IMG/VR virus record: IMGVR_UViG_3300033064_001021
Location: 1 to 62,878 of that record
Length of the DNA: 62,878 bases
DNA from: a virus
Reading direction: 5' to 3' (one strand)
Shown here: positions 25,572 through 34,091 of the stretch, one piece after another
Numbering within the stretch: the stretch's first letter is position 1
Layout of the letters: every line of letters begins with the position of its first letter
The notes under the pieces: generated by a model
What the model was told of the DNA's origin: nothing
Seen by the model: only the letters and a program-made list of their open reading frames with translations
The model's database searches: none
Translations under genes and position numbers: made by a program

Positions 25572-25916
25572 TCAAGATCGCAGGAGCTTCACCAGCTTGT
25601 GCTTGAGCTGTGGACCTTGCGATTTTTCTGGGGAACTCCCACCGCCCCCTCTGTCGATGTGGACATCGGCGTTCCCATCCTCACCAGGGTCCATCGTCAC
25701 GGTGATGGAGCGTGACCCTTTCTCGGGGTCCGTGGAAAGCTCCAGCTTCACCTCGATTTCGACTTCATCATCGTCGTCGTCGTCGTCGGCTTGTTTTACG
25801 GCCCTGAAGCCCTCGTTCCCAGCGGGGGCCACCTCGACATCCGAGGCGAATCTACGCCTCAAATGGGAGTGGTCCCGGTCGATCCGAATGAGCTGTTGCC
25901 GAAGGTCATCGGTCAT
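25572..25916 (-). CDS. Small acidic protein, probably the front part of a tagged protein
   Basis: 114 residues; the ATG at 25916 has GGAGG upstream and a TTTCCCTATAGG element beyond it. The middle has an Asp run and a beta-like VEIEVKLEL segment. The C terminus LKHKLVKLLRS aligns position for position with the first half of the tag LRSKLIRLAHE seen in four other proteins, and the stop codon sits where they have Asn. Function is unknown. Confidence 0.6.
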   Translation of the reverse strand: MTDDLRQQLIRIDRDHSHLRRRFASDVEVAPAGNEGFRAVKQADDDDDDDEVEIEVKLELSTDPEKGSRSITVTMDPGEDGNADVHIDRGGGGSSPEKSQGPQLKHKLVKLLRS

Positions 25917-25936
25917 GACAATCCTCCACCTTCACA

Positions 25937-25952
25937 GACCTATAGGGAAACC
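25937..25952 (-). promoter_or_regulatory. Candidate minus-strand promoter
   Basis: Read leftwards: GGTTTCCCTATAGGTC, about 20 bases before the gene starting at 25916. It shares TTTCCCTAT with the elements at 44120 and 54013. Confidence 0.4.
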
Positions 25953-26002
25953 AACGAACCAGATCATGCTTCGAACCGGGTAAAGAAGGAGCAGGAGGCC
26001 CC

Positions 26003-27010
26003 ATGATCACGCTGGTGTGGAGAACAGATGTTCACCTCTCGGACCGAGCCCCTCGGTCACGAACCGATGATTGGCCCTCGACGTTGCTGGGCAAGCTGGA
26101 GCAGATCGGCGAGATCGCCAAGGAGGTAGGGGCTCAGGGCGTCCTCGACGGTGGGGACATGTTCAACATCCGTTCCCCCGGTAGGACCACCCATCGCCTC
26201 GTCCGTCGAACGGTCAGGGTCCATCGGGAGTACCCGTGCCCCACCTGGGCGGACATCGGGAATCACGATGTCGTCTACGGCGAGTACAGTTACCTGGACC
26301 AGCAGCCTCTCGGTGTCCTGTTCGAGACCGGCGTGATCCGTCGGCTCTACGACGAGCACATCGCCCTTTTCGACGATGGGAAAAGGAACGCCACCACCGT
26401 CAAGGTCGTGGGCATCCCCTACCACGGGCAGCAGTACGACCTGGACCGGCTCAAAGCTCTGGACAAGGGCAGCAACACTTACCTGGTGGCCGTGGGGCAT
26501 CTCCTGGCTGCCCCGGCGGGTGGGACGATGTTCGAGGGGGAGGACATCCTCAAGTACGCCGACCTCCTCAAGCTGGCCCCGGACGTGGACGTGTGGTGCT
26601 TCGGCCACTGGCACAAGGACCAGGGCATCCAAGAAATCGCTCCTGGCAAGTTCGTGGTCAACGTCGGCTCTGTCAGTCGTGGGGCTCTCCTGCTGGATGA
26701 TCTGGACCGTGAGCCCGCCTGCGTCGTGATGGGTTTCGACTCCCAGGGCATCAAGTTCGAGCGACGAGCCCTGGACGTGGGGAAGCCGGAAGACGTGTTC
26801 GACATCGAGGGCCGGGTCCGTACCGAGTCTCGGAGCATGGCGATGGATTCCTTCATGGGCTCCCTGGAGGACACCTTCAAGTCCAAGGAGAAGGAGCCCA
26901 TCACCGACACGATTCAGTCGGCGAACCTGAGTGGAGGTGAACTTTCGGATGAAGCCAAGGAGAAGGTACGCGAGCGGGCGATCTTCTATGCCGAGGAGGC
27001 TTCCAAGTAG
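26003..27010 (+). CDS. sbcD: SbcD/Mre11-like nuclease
   Basis: 335 residues. The metallophosphoesterase motifs appear in order: TDVHLSD, DGGDMF, IGNHD, VGHLL and FGHWHKD, giving the two-metal site of Mre11 nucleases. A C-terminal helical segment (residues ~250-335) could contact the Rad50 partner. It would form the nuclease subunit with the split SbcC proteins at 20982 and 30426, processing DNA ends for recombination or degrading host DNA. Start 26003 follows AGGAGG. Divergent from the minus-strand gene at 25916. Confidence 0.88.
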   Translation: MITLVWRTDVHLSDRAPRSRTDDWPSTLLGKLEQIGEIAKEVGAQGVLDGGDMFNIRSPGRTTHRLVRRTVRVHREYPCPTWADIGNHDVVYGEYSYLDQQPLGVLFETGVIRRLYDEHIALFDDGKRNATTVKVVGIPYHGQQYDLDRLKALDKGSNTYLVAVGHLLAAPAGGTMFEGEDILKYADLLKLAPDVDVWCFGHWHKDQGIQEIAPGKFVVNVGSVSRGALLLDDLDREPACVVMGFDSQGIKFERRALDVGKPEDVFDIEGRVRTESRSMAMDSFMGSLEDTFKSKEKEPITDTIQSANLSGGELSDEAKEKVRERAIFYAEEASK

Positions 27011-27056
27011 TCGCGGGGTAGGGTGTAGACTACCGCCCCCAGACGGAGAGTATCGC

Positions 27057-27173
27057 ATGTCCACTCGGGATCGTTTCACGCTGTACTGGACCCACTACGG
27101 CTGCCTACCCGGTTTTTTCCGGATGCGGGGTTTGGGGGTCTTTGGTAGGTGCTTCGTTCGAGGGGTGGCATGA
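27057..27173 (+). pseudogene. Severed original start of the Cas4-like gene
   Basis: ATG 27057 has a good site (GGAGAG) and reads MSTRDRFTLYW before diverging and stopping at 27173. RFTLYW is identical to the start of the intact gene at 27946, but each degenerate codon differs in its third base (CGT TTC ACG CTG TAC against CGA TTT ACT CTC TAT). The endonuclease gene lies between the two copies. This looks like the original N terminus cut off by the insertion. Confidence 0.65.
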
Positions 27174-27948
27174 TGTTGTGCGACCTGTTGGCACAGGGCG
27201 ATGAATCTATCTTGGGGGAGAGCCCCTTTCATCCAGTTGACCTTCTTGTGGACCCACTGGACATTCCCAGAAATGTACCCCTCGGAGGAGTCGATCCTGT
27301 CGAGAGATGCGGTGCTTTCCCCTCGGATAGCAAGGGTGATAGGAAGTCCTGTCAGAGCACATTTTTTCTTCTGGTTCAGGAACAACCGCCAGAGATGCTC
27401 TTTCGTCATTTCGACGGTGAGACCGCGTACCTCCGCATTCTTCACCAGTTTGTAATAAAAAGCCCCCGAGAGCTGCCCGATTCCAGAGAAGGTCGGCAGG
27501 GGGACGCACCCGCAGTTGTGACGATCATTCCTTCCAAGGAGACCAACAAACACCTCCGTCAGGTTGCCGCAATCGCACCGACATCGGGCCATCCTCCGGT
27601 GCCCCCCTTTCGTTTCCCGGAAGAAACTTTCGATTATGAATTTGTCGTAACGATCCCCGACACGGTAACGGATGTCCCCATCATGGGCACAGTACCAACA
27701 TCGGGTGGTTTGTCCCCGACGGATACGGGCGGCAAGGACATCATAGATATGGCCGCAATCACACTGGACCCGGACTCGTGGGTATCGCCTACCAGCAGGG
27801 TTGAAATGGTCGGGGAGAAGCTCAATGACCTCCACATGCCCCGAACGGCTGCCCACAGGAACACCCGGAATTCCTTTCGTCACTTGAAGGGTTTTCCTTT
27901 CATGGTTTATGCTTCCTGTTGTTACCATAGCACGGTGAGGTTCTAGTG
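27090..27948. mobile_element. HNH homing-endonuclease insertion
   Basis: The insert separates a remnant start (27057) from a re-created start (27946) of the same gene and contains a single minus-strand HNH gene. Both edges abut the RFTLYW-coding repeat. Boundaries are approximate. An intron is unlikely because the ORF is antisense to the interrupted gene and the N terminus is rebuilt. Confidence 0.6.
27095..27928 (-). CDS. HNH homing endonuclease with zinc-binding N-terminal region
   Basis: 277 residues from ATG 27928; a GTG at 27883 with AAGGA upstream is an alternative start. The N-terminal half has several CxC/CxxC pairs (VQCDCG, CWYC, CRCDCG) for zinc binding and probably DNA recognition. 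The C-terminal part has the HNH-type core CALTGLPITL then SLDRIDSSEGY and NVQWVHKKVN. It sits antisense inside an otherwise rightward block, is less GC-biased than its neighbours, and ends within the severed start of the Cas4-like gene. Confidence 0.82.
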   Translation of the reverse strand: MVTTGSINHERKTLQVTKGIPGVPVGSRSGHVEVIELLPDHFNPAGRRYPRVRVQCDCGHIYDVLAARIRRGQTTRCWYCAHDGDIRYRVGDRYDKFIIESFFRETKGGHRRMARCRCDCGNLTEVFVGLLGRNDRHNCGCVPLPTFSGIGQLSGAFYYKLVKNAEVRGLTVEMTKEHLWRLFLNQKKKCALTGLPITLAIRGESTASLDRIDSSEGYISGNVQWVHKKVNWMKGALPQDRFIALCQQVAQHHATPRTKHLPKTPKPRIRKKPGRQP

Positions 27949-28920
27949 AAACGATTTACTCTCTATTGGAGTTCCATCGACCGCTACGAGAAGTGTCCGA
28001 AGATGTTCCTCCTGTACCGGGGTTGGGGAACCCTCGATCAGGGCCGAGGCCCCGGCAAGGGCGCTCCGATTCCGGTTAAGCGATCCGAGCACCACAAGCT
28101 CATGGGGATCGTCATCCAGGCGGTCGTCGAGGATCTCTACAACGACGAGCTGTGGAAGCATCCCCAGGGGCTCCAGAAACGCCTTCGGGAGATGACCGAC
28201 AAGGCTTTCGACCTTTGGGTGCCTCGGGTCTTCTTCGATAACTGGTCGCCTCCGATGGAGGAGCTGCTCGAAGTCTGCCACAACGGAGTCCAGAACTTCC
28301 TCAAGACGATGAAGCACAACCGGCTTCTCGGTCCCTACGCCAAGGCGGAGGTGGACCTGGTGGCCTACGTGAACAAGTGGACGCCCATCGGGGGTCGTGT
28401 GGACACGATCATCCGTCGGGAAGACACGGGCATCACCATCATCGACGGCAAGAACTCCCAGTCCAAGGGCAAGTACACGGACCCGGACCAGTTGCGGTGG
28501 TACGCCCTGTGCTTCTACCTGGCCTACAACAAGATGCCGGACAACCTCGGCTTCGTGTACTACCGCTACCCCTACGGCACGCCGTTGTTGGACGATCAGA
28601 AGAATCCCCAGCAGGACGAAGATGGCAACCCCAAGATCGATGAAGGGGTGACGTGGGTTCCGTTCACCAGGGACGACCTGAAGGGGCTCGGCGAGCGGGC
28701 GGTGAAGGCTCTGAAGGGGATGGACAAGGAGAGGTTCGACGCCACGCCAGTGCCCTCGGTCTGTCGGTGGTGCGACTACGAGACCATCTGCCCTGAGCGT
28801 CAGGCGAGCAAGAGGCGTCGGCGGAAGAAGCCCTCTGAGGTCACAGACCTCGTGGACGGTTCGGATGGAGCTGTCACCTTCGGATTTTTCAAGGGTAAGA
28901 ATGGCACCCCAGGCGAGTAA
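27946..28920 (+). CDS. Cas4/RecB-like PD-(D/E)XK nuclease with iron-sulfur cysteines
   Basis: 324 residues. One cysteine near the N terminus (YEKCPKMF) and three near the C terminus (CRWCDYETIC) match the four-Cys cluster of Cas4/AddB-type exonucleases. The nuclease core is GGRVDTIIR then TIIDGKNSQ. No cas genes or CRISPR arrays are present, so it is more likely a phage recombination exonuclease. The GTG start follows GGTGAGG and probably arose with the homing-endonuclease insertion just upstream. Confidence 0.82.
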   Translation: MKRFTLYWSSIDRYEKCPKMFLLYRGWGTLDQGRGPGKGAPIPVKRSEHHKLMGIVIQAVVEDLYNDELWKHPQGLQKRLREMTDKAFDLWVPRVFFDNWSPPMEELLEVCHNGVQNFLKTMKHNRLLGPYAKAEVDLVAYVNKWTPIGGRVDTIIRREDTGITIIDGKNSQSKGKYTDPDQLRWYALCFYLAYNKMPDNLGFVYYRYPYGTPLLDDQKNPQQDEDGNPKIDEGVTWVPFTRDDLKGLGERAVKALKGMDKERFDATPVPSVCRWCDYETICPERQASKRRRRKKPSEVTDLVDGSDGAVTFGFFKGKNGTPGE

Positions 28921-28941
28921 GAGAGGATGGAGGATACCGAC

Positions 28942-29238
28942 ATGGATGATGAGAAGCTCGCTGAAGCCCAACGCCAGTTCGAGGAGGCGTCCAAGAAGAA
29001 GGACCGTGTGAACGGGGACCTTCAGCGTCTTCAGGGAAAGCAGGAGAGTGCCCAAGCCTCCCTGGGAGCCGTCGAGAAGGAGTGTCGAGATCGCGGGGTC
29101 GAGCCCGAGAAGCTCGATGCTGTGATCGACAAGCTCCAGGGGAGATACATCAAGGCCGTCGCCAACGTCGTCGAGAAGACAGACGAGGCGGAGGAAAACC
29201 TCAAGCCCTTCCTGGGCCAGAGTGGAGAGACATCGTGA
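28942..29238 (+). CDS. Small coiled-coil protein
   Basis: 98 residues, almost wholly helical with heptad-like Leu/Val spacing. The ATG at 28942 is preceded by GGAGG 8 bases upstream; an earlier in-frame ATG at 28927 lacks a site. It overlaps the sliding-clamp start (GTGA) and lies upstream of the SbcC C-half, which has almost no coiled coil of its own. A structural partner of the split SbcC is possible but unproven. Confidence 0.65.
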   Translation: MDDEKLAEAQRQFEEASKKKDRVNGDLQRLQGKQESAQASLGAVEKECRDRGVEPEKLDAVIDKLQGRYIKAVANVVEKTDEAEENLKPFLGQSGETS

Positions 29239-30422
29239 AGATCACTGTTGCACAGCGAGACCTGGATATGACCCTGAAGGTCGTGTCCTCCAGTATCGAT
29301 CTTTCGGGCACAGGGTCCGACGGCAAGAGCGTCATCAAGTCGCACTTCCTGTTTCGGGACGTGGGGACGGAAGAGAAGCCCCAGATCGAGATCCTGAGCG
29401 CCCATGCCCGCACCTTCAGCGGGTCTCCTCTCCTGTGCAAGGTCGAGTACCCCGAGGGCGACTGGGATGCCCAGACCAAAATGTTCTCCATCGGCGGGAA
29501 GCGCCTCCAGATGTGGCTCGAAGCTGACCTGGGGGACAAGGCTCTGACGTTCAATTACGACTCCGAGGAGAAGGTCACGACGGCCAAGAGCAAGCGGGGC
29601 ACCCAGAAGTTCCGTGGGCTCGATCCCGAGGATTTCCCCTTCTGGGATTCGGTCCTCGGCGATGCCAAGGTCGAGGTGAAGATCAACGCCGACCATCTTC
29701 ACGGCGTGCTGGACCACCTCAAGAAGTTCGTTTCCTCGGACGACACCAACCATCCTGAGTTCTGTGCCACCGAGCTGATCACAGGCTCCTGGTACGCCGC
29801 CGAGAAGTTCTGTGCCACCCAGGTCAAGATCCCGGCCATGGCCGGGGCGTCGATCCGCATCTTCGGCAAGAACATCAAGGCCATCCAGGACTTCCTGAAC
29901 CTGGCGGACGGCCAGGACGTGGAGATCCTCGGGCACTCCCGGTTCGCCCTCTACCGTCGGACGGACGGGGCCGTGTTCGGTGAGAGCAAGCCCTCCCACA
30001 AGTTCCCCAAGTTCAACGCCGGGGAGGATGACCCCGATGCCCACGTCTGGACCCTCAACAAGGCGGACGTGCGTGCGGCCATCCTCCATGCCCGAGCTGG
30101 AGCGTCTTTCGAGGACGAAAGGGTGTGGTTCCGTCCCCTGGAGGGTAAGGAGATCGAGATCGGAATGGCCCGCGTGGCGGGAGGCAACTCCTTCACCCAG
30201 GTGACGTGCTCCGAGATGACGAGCGGGACGGACGCCAAGGCCATCCCGGACAACGGTTTCCCGCTCTCCTACAAGGAGCTGGAGAAGGTGCTGGACTCCT
30301 ACAGCGAAGATGATGTGCCCTTCGGCATCACGCCCAAGGGTGGTCCCAACGGCATCGTCCGCTTCATGGAGAAGCGGGAGAAGGACCAGTACATCACCTT
30401 GGTCGCCTGGCGAAAGAAGTAG
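29235..30422 (+). CDS. dnaN: DNA polymerase sliding clamp (beta)
   Basis: 395 residues from GTG 29235, overlapping the previous stop. The pattern is that of a bacterial beta clamp with three similar domains: MKITVAQRDLDMTLK at the start, a middle domain around VKINADHLHGVLDHLKKFV, and a third domain ending near YITLVAWRK. Length is close to the ~370 of bacterial clamps. It would tether a polymerase to DNA and be loaded by the phage-encoded DnaX, delta and delta' proteins. Confidence 0.8.
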   Translation: MKITVAQRDLDMTLKVVSSSIDLSGTGSDGKSVIKSHFLFRDVGTEEKPQIEILSAHARTFSGSPLLCKVEYPEGDWDAQTKMFSIGGKRLQMWLEADLGDKALTFNYDSEEKVTTAKSKRGTQKFRGLDPEDFPFWDSVLGDAKVEVKINADHLHGVLDHLKKFVSSDDTNHPEFCATELITGSWYAAEKFCATQVKIPAMAGASIRIFGKNIKAIQDFLNLADGQDVEILGHSRFALYRRTDGAVFGESKPSHKFPKFNAGEDDPDAHVWTLNKADVRAAILHARAGASFEDERVWFRPLEGKEIEIGMARVAGGNSFTQVTCSEMTSGTDAKAIPDNGFPLSYKELEKVLDSYSEDDVPFGITPKGGPNGIVRFMEKREKDQYITLVAWRKK

Positions 30423-30425
30423 CTC

Positions 30426-31067
30426 ATGGTCTCGCTCCCCGCTCTCCCCGACATCGACCCCCTCCGTGGCCGTCTGAACCAGGCCATTGGACTCCGTGAA
30501 GGTGTCCGCAAGAACCTGGAGAAGAACGGCCTGGAGATCCAGACCTTGGAGGAAGAGGAGGAGCTGACCGAGCTGGTGGGAGCCCTGTTCCACACCATGA
30601 TCGACGCCGAGATCGTGGATGGGGTCAAAGGGACCGAGAAGCTGATGACCGAGGGGTTGCAGTCGGTCTTCGACGACCAGGACCTCTCTGTTACGGGCTC
30701 CGTCGAGGTGCAGCGGGGCAAGGTCTCCGTGGACCTGCGGACCCGGAACAACCTGGAGGACGGCAACATCATCGAAGGCTCCGTGAACGATTCCTTCGGT
30801 GGAGCTGTCACCACGGTCGAGTCGGTCCTGATGCGGATCATCGTCGTCATGCGGCGGGAGATGCGATACCTCCTGCTCCTCGACGAGTCTCTCCCGGCGT
30901 TCGATGTGAACTATGTTCACAACATGGCCAAGTTCCTGAAGCTCCTTTGCGAGCGGTTGGGCATGGACATTCTGCTGGTGACGCACAACCCCACCTTGGT
31001 CGAGGCAGGCTCGCGTGCGTACCTGATTAAGAAGAAGGCGGTCGCCCGATTCGTCGAGGCCAAGTAA
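30426..31067 (+). CDS. C-terminal half of the split SbcC/Rad50-like ATPase
   Basis: 213 residues. ABC-ATPase C-lobe features are present: signature SFGGA (123-127), Walker B YLLLLDES (148-155) and H-loop THN (186-188). It has no Walker A and little coiled coil, so it cannot act alone. The N-lobe with Walker A and zinc hook is at 20982, 8.2 kb upstream, with SbcD in between. Together they would form the composite ATP sites of a Rad50 dimer. The signature differs from the usual LSGGE. Confidence 0.78.
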   Translation: MVSLPALPDIDPLRGRLNQAIGLREGVRKNLEKNGLEIQTLEEEEELTELVGALFHTMIDAEIVDGVKGTEKLMTEGLQSVFDDQDLSVTGSVEVQRGKVSVDLRTRNNLEDGNIIEGSVNDSFGGAVTTVESVLMRIIVVMRREMRYLLLLDESLPAFDVNYVHNMAKFLKLLCERLGMDILLVTHNPTLVEAGSRAYLIKKKAVARFVEAK

Positions 31068-31391
31068 GTGCCGTTGCTCGGTCAAGCGTCGGGAGGGCCT
31101 GTACCTCCTCGTTCTGAGGAACCCAAGTGGAAGTCCTTGGAACCCCACGTTGAGGCCATCTCCAAGCTCTCCCTGAAGCGGGGGGATGTCTTGCTAGTTC
31201 GGATGCCTGCTGGCTCGTCAAAACAAAGCCTGATGGAGGCTCGTAGCTTGTTCGAGGACACGTTGGACGAAGCCCATCTCGACAACCCCATAGTGGTCCT
31301 TGCCAAAGGGGTAGAGGTCTCGGTGGTGTCGCCGCCCAAGGAAATCAACGACCTTCCTATCCCTTTACTGGAGAACCGAGATGGAAGCTGA
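31068..31391 (+). CDS. Conserved hypothetical protein
   Basis: 107 residues from GTG 31068, directly after the previous stop. The middle, LKRGDVLLVRMPAGSSKQSL then NPIVVLAKGVEVSVV, alternates strands and a helix like a small alpha/beta domain. I cannot name the family. It overlaps the next gene by 11 bases. Confidence 0.6.
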   Translation: MPLLGQASGGPVPPRSEEPKWKSLEPHVEAISKLSLKRGDVLLVRMPAGSSKQSLMEARSLFEDTLDEAHLDNPIVVLAKGVEVSVVSPPKEINDLPIPLLENRDGS

Positions 31392-31722
31392 ACCCTTGGA
31401 CATCTTGGAGCTTTTGGGGGTGGTGGAGGAGTCCCCGACAGATCCTCTCGCTTTGAAGTTCCGGGACTTTCATCGGAAGAATCCCAAGGTCTACGACCAA
31501 CTCCGGGAGTTGGCCCTCAAGATGCGAAGGACCGGTCGGAAGAAGTATGGGATCAAGAGCTTGTTTGAGGTTCTTCGGTGGCATCGAGCCCTAGCCACGA
31601 CGGATGACGACTTCAAGCTGAACAACAATTACACCGCCTACTACGCCAGGTTGCTCATGGAGAAGGAACCCGAATTACAAGGCTTTTTCGATCTCCGAAA
31701 GAGCCGGGGGGATACCAAGTAG
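31381..31722 (+). CDS. Conserved phage hypothetical protein
   Basis: 113 residues. The segment FRDFHRKNPKVYDQLRELAL and the later KLNNNYTAYYARLLMEKEPEL form a compact helical domain of a type I have seen in many phages without known function. It starts inside the previous gene and ends immediately before the next ATG, so it belongs to the clamp/SbcC transcript. Confidence 0.65.
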   Translation: MEAEPLDILELLGVVEESPTDPLALKFRDFHRKNPKVYDQLRELALKMRRTGRKKYGIKSLFEVLRWHRALATTDDDFKLNNNYTAYYARLLMEKEPELQGFFDLRKSRGDTK

Positions 31723-32130
31723 ATGGCTACACCAATCACGCCGGACATGATGGGTACGTCCCCAGAGCCACCCCCAGAAGACCCTTCCCCCAAGGAGATG
31801 GGATTCAAGGATGCTCCCCGCGAACCTGAGCCTCCCGAGACCGAGGACGACTGGAAACAGGTGGCCTACCGCCTGTGGAGGATCATCGACGACATCGACA
31901 CGATCTCCGACATGGCCAAGGGGAACGACCGGGTGTACCGACAGCTCGTGGAGAAGAAGCAGAGCATGAGAGGGGAAGTGCTCCCCGAGAAGATCGTGGA
32001 CGAGCTGTACGAACGCTTCTACATCGAGCCCAAGTTCGATGGGGGAGATGGCCCCGAGACCGTGGGAGACATGTTCCAGATCATCGAGTGGCCTGACGGA
32101 GAGAACCCCGATCCCAAAAGGAACCCGTAG
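31723..32130 (+). CDS. Hypothetical protein
   Basis: 135 residues: a Pro/Glu-rich disordered N terminus (~45 residues) followed by a helical domain (WRIIDDIDTISDMAKG, VYRQLVEKKQSM). No recognised family. It abuts the AAA+ gene downstream with three bases between, which suggests an adaptor or accessory to that ATPase, though only position supports this. Confidence 0.6.
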   Translation: MATPITPDMMGTSPEPPPEDPSPKEMGFKDAPREPEPPETEDDWKQVAYRLWRIIDDIDTISDMAKGNDRVYRQLVEKKQSMRGEVLPEKIVDELYERFYIEPKFDGGDGPETVGDMFQIIEWPDGENPDPKRNP

Positions 32131-32133
32131 CTG

Positions 32134-33390
32134 ATGTGGTGGGACTACGAGGACATGCCGAAAAAAGGCGGTTCGCCGAACGGGAGGTCCCTTTTCGGTC
32201 TTGCCGAGCAACTGCTGGAGACCCTGCACCAGGTAGACCGAAAATCGAAGCTCTCGATGGCCCTGGGGGTGCTGGCTTCTGTGGGCCATGTCAAGGGATA
32301 CATCACCGCTCAGGACACCCTGGAGAAGCGTCTGAAGAAGATGGGCCTCACCGAGACCCACACGACGATCCGGGACTTCACCTACCTGACCCTCAAGCGG
32401 ATCGCTGACCCGCCCGACAAGCCCTACGCCAACAAGGATGACGACGTGGAGCTTCGCCGGTTCAACCTCGACGGGTGTGAAGTCTACTTCCGAGTGGAGC
32501 AGGGTGGGGTTCGAGTCACCGCCGGGGCCTACGTTCACGACGTGGACGAGTTCAAGACCAAGTTCCGGGACTTCTTCTGGCGGGCCTTCGACGGCAACGA
32601 TGTGGTCCTCAACGTCCGCCGCAAGGGGTACGACTCCTGGGTGGAACCCCACGAACTTCCCAACGAACGAGGCATCGTCATCGGGGACGTGGACCGTGAG
32701 GCGGTCGAAGCCAAGCTCAAGCCCTTCCTCGACCGAGGCCAGGGATGCACCCTGCTGATCTCCGGACCTCCGGGAACGGGCAAGACCACCTTGGCCCGAC
32801 ACATCGCTGGGGGACTGGGACACACGCTCCTGGTGACTCCCGAGGCGATGGAGGAGATCTCCGCTCCCTCCTTTGTCGAGGTGGTGGACCTGCTGGACCC
32901 CGAGGTGCTCCTCCTGGATGACTTCGACCGGGTTTCGAGCTGGTGGGTCAAGCGGTTCCTGGCCGAGATCGGTGTCCTCAACGAGAGGATGCGGAACACC
33001 GCCAGGTTGATGATCGCTACCGTGAACGACCTGGATTCCCTCGACGTGGCGATGAAGCGTCCGGGCCGGTTCGACATGCTGGTGATCATCAAGCGGCCCA
33101 AGGTCCGTGAGATCGAGGGCATCCTCTGTCACTACCTCATCGAGATGGACGTGGAGCACACGAAGAAGGAAGTGAAGAAGGCCGCTCGGAAGGCCAAGGG
33201 CTTGTCCGGGGCCTACATCCGGCTGCTGGCGGAGTGCCTCTCTATCTACGGGATGGAGAATGCCAACCGGGAGGTCCGGGAGGTCCGTGCTCAAGCCAAG
33301 GCGTGCGGAGACCTGGAGGAGCCGGAGAAAAAGAAGAAGGAGGGGGACACTCCGGAAGACGAACCCAAGAAAATATCTTCGGCGATGTAG
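32134..33390 (+). CDS. AAA+ ATPase
   Basis: 418 residues. A unique N-terminal domain (~200 residues) precedes the AAA+ core with Walker A GPPGTGKTT, Walker B VLLLDDFDR, sensor-1 IATVND and arginine-finger segment KRPGRFD. The last residues are Lys/Glu rich. The core resembles FtsH/proteasome-type and other remodelling AAA+ proteins. There is no attached protease or helicase domain, so the substrate is unknown. It may remodel protein complexes in phage replication or assembly. Confidence 0.8.
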   Translation: MWWDYEDMPKKGGSPNGRSLFGLAEQLLETLHQVDRKSKLSMALGVLASVGHVKGYITAQDTLEKRLKKMGLTETHTTIRDFTYLTLKRIADPPDKPYANKDDDVELRRFNLDGCEVYFRVEQGGVRVTAGAYVHDVDEFKTKFRDFFWRAFDGNDVVLNVRRKGYDSWVEPHELPNERGIVIGDVDREAVEAKLKPFLDRGQGCTLLISGPPGTGKTTLARHIAGGLGHTLLVTPEAMEEISAPSFVEVVDLLDPEVLLLDDFDRVSSWWVKRFLAEIGVLNERMRNTARLMIATVNDLDSLDVAMKRPGRFDMLVIIKRPKVREIEGILCHYLIEMDVEHTKKEVKKAARKAKGLSGAYIRLLAECLSIYGMENANREVREVRAQAKACGDLEEPEKKKKEGDTPEDEPKKISSAM

Positions 33391-33398
33391 GAGGAGAG

Positions 33399-34091
33399 AT
33401 GCCTGACCAACCCATCGACTTCCAAGAGAAGCGACGAACCAAGGTCCGCAGGGATGTGGCTGATGCCGTCATGGAGGACATGGGGGTGGACGCCGAGTGG
33501 CTGGCCCACATTGTCGGGGAAAGTGCCCCTGACGACATGCGGGACGCCTTCGCCGAGGCCCTGGACCGCAATGCCATGTACCGGGCTTTCGACGAGCGAC
33601 GGGCTAAGGAGCAGGAGGCGGCGGGTATCCCAGGGGACCGTTGCTGCAACTCCGTCTGTGAGCAGCATCAGTCGGTGGAGCGAGAGGTCGAAATCCCTTC
33701 TGAGACCATCGAGGGGTGCATGGAGATCCGGCCCGAGGGCAAGCGGGACTACTGCAAGCGGGGAGCTGCTTCTTCCCAGGGCTGCCTGTTCCAGATGTTG
33801 GAGCACCCACCCAACTCCTTGAGCTACCCGAGCTGCAAGATCCCGAGCCACGCCGAGGCCATCCGGATGCTTTCCCAAGCTGGATTGTTCGAGGCGGACG
33901 AGTACGGGAATTCCGATGGCACGGACTTCGCCTTCCAGCAGAAGGCTGTTCGCAAGCTCTGGTGGGCCTACGTCCATCTCCTGTTCGAGAGTGGCAAGAT
34001 CCCCCACATCCACCCCAACTGTCCCGAGGACGGCGATCCGGGTGCAGCCAAGGAGCTGTTCTTCAAGGAGTGGATGGTGGAGAAGCCATGA
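33399..34091 (+). CDS. Cysteine-rich hypothetical protein
   Basis: 230 residues from ATG 33399 with AGGAGG just upstream. The N-terminal half is helical. Residues ~85-150 have many cysteines (DRCCNSVCEQHQ, GCMEIRPEGKRDYCKRG, GCLF, SCKI) that could bind zinc or an iron-sulfur cluster. No family recognised. Its last 4 bases overlap the start of the next zinc-ribbon gene. Confidence 0.6.
   Translation: MPDQPIDFQEKRRTKVRRDVADAVMEDMGVDAEWLAHIVGESAPDDMRDAFAEALDRNAMYRAFDERRAKEQEAAGIPGDRCCNSVCEQHQSVEREVEIPSETIEGCMEIRPEGKRDYCKRGAASSQGCLFQMLEHPPNSLSYPSCKIPSHAEAIRMLSQAGLFEADEYGNSDGTDFAFQQKAVRKLWWAYVHLLFESGKIPHIHPNCPEDGDPGAAKELFFKEWMVEKP

Noticed and set aside
27149-27946. Plus-strand ORF opposite the HNH gene
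   Set aside because: No motif, while the minus strand has zinc pairs and the HNH core.
27090-27948. Group I or II intron in the Cas4-like gene
   Set aside because: The ORF is antisense, the downstream copy rebuilds RFTLYW itself, and no intron core or splice-site pattern was recognised.
27946-28920. CRISPR-Cas locus
   Set aside because: Only a Cas4-like nuclease is present; no repeats, cas1, cas2 or effector genes seen.
29031-31148. Minus-strand ORF (705 residues) across the clamp and SbcC genes
   Set aside because: Runs across three recognisable plus-strand genes; typical GC3 shadow.
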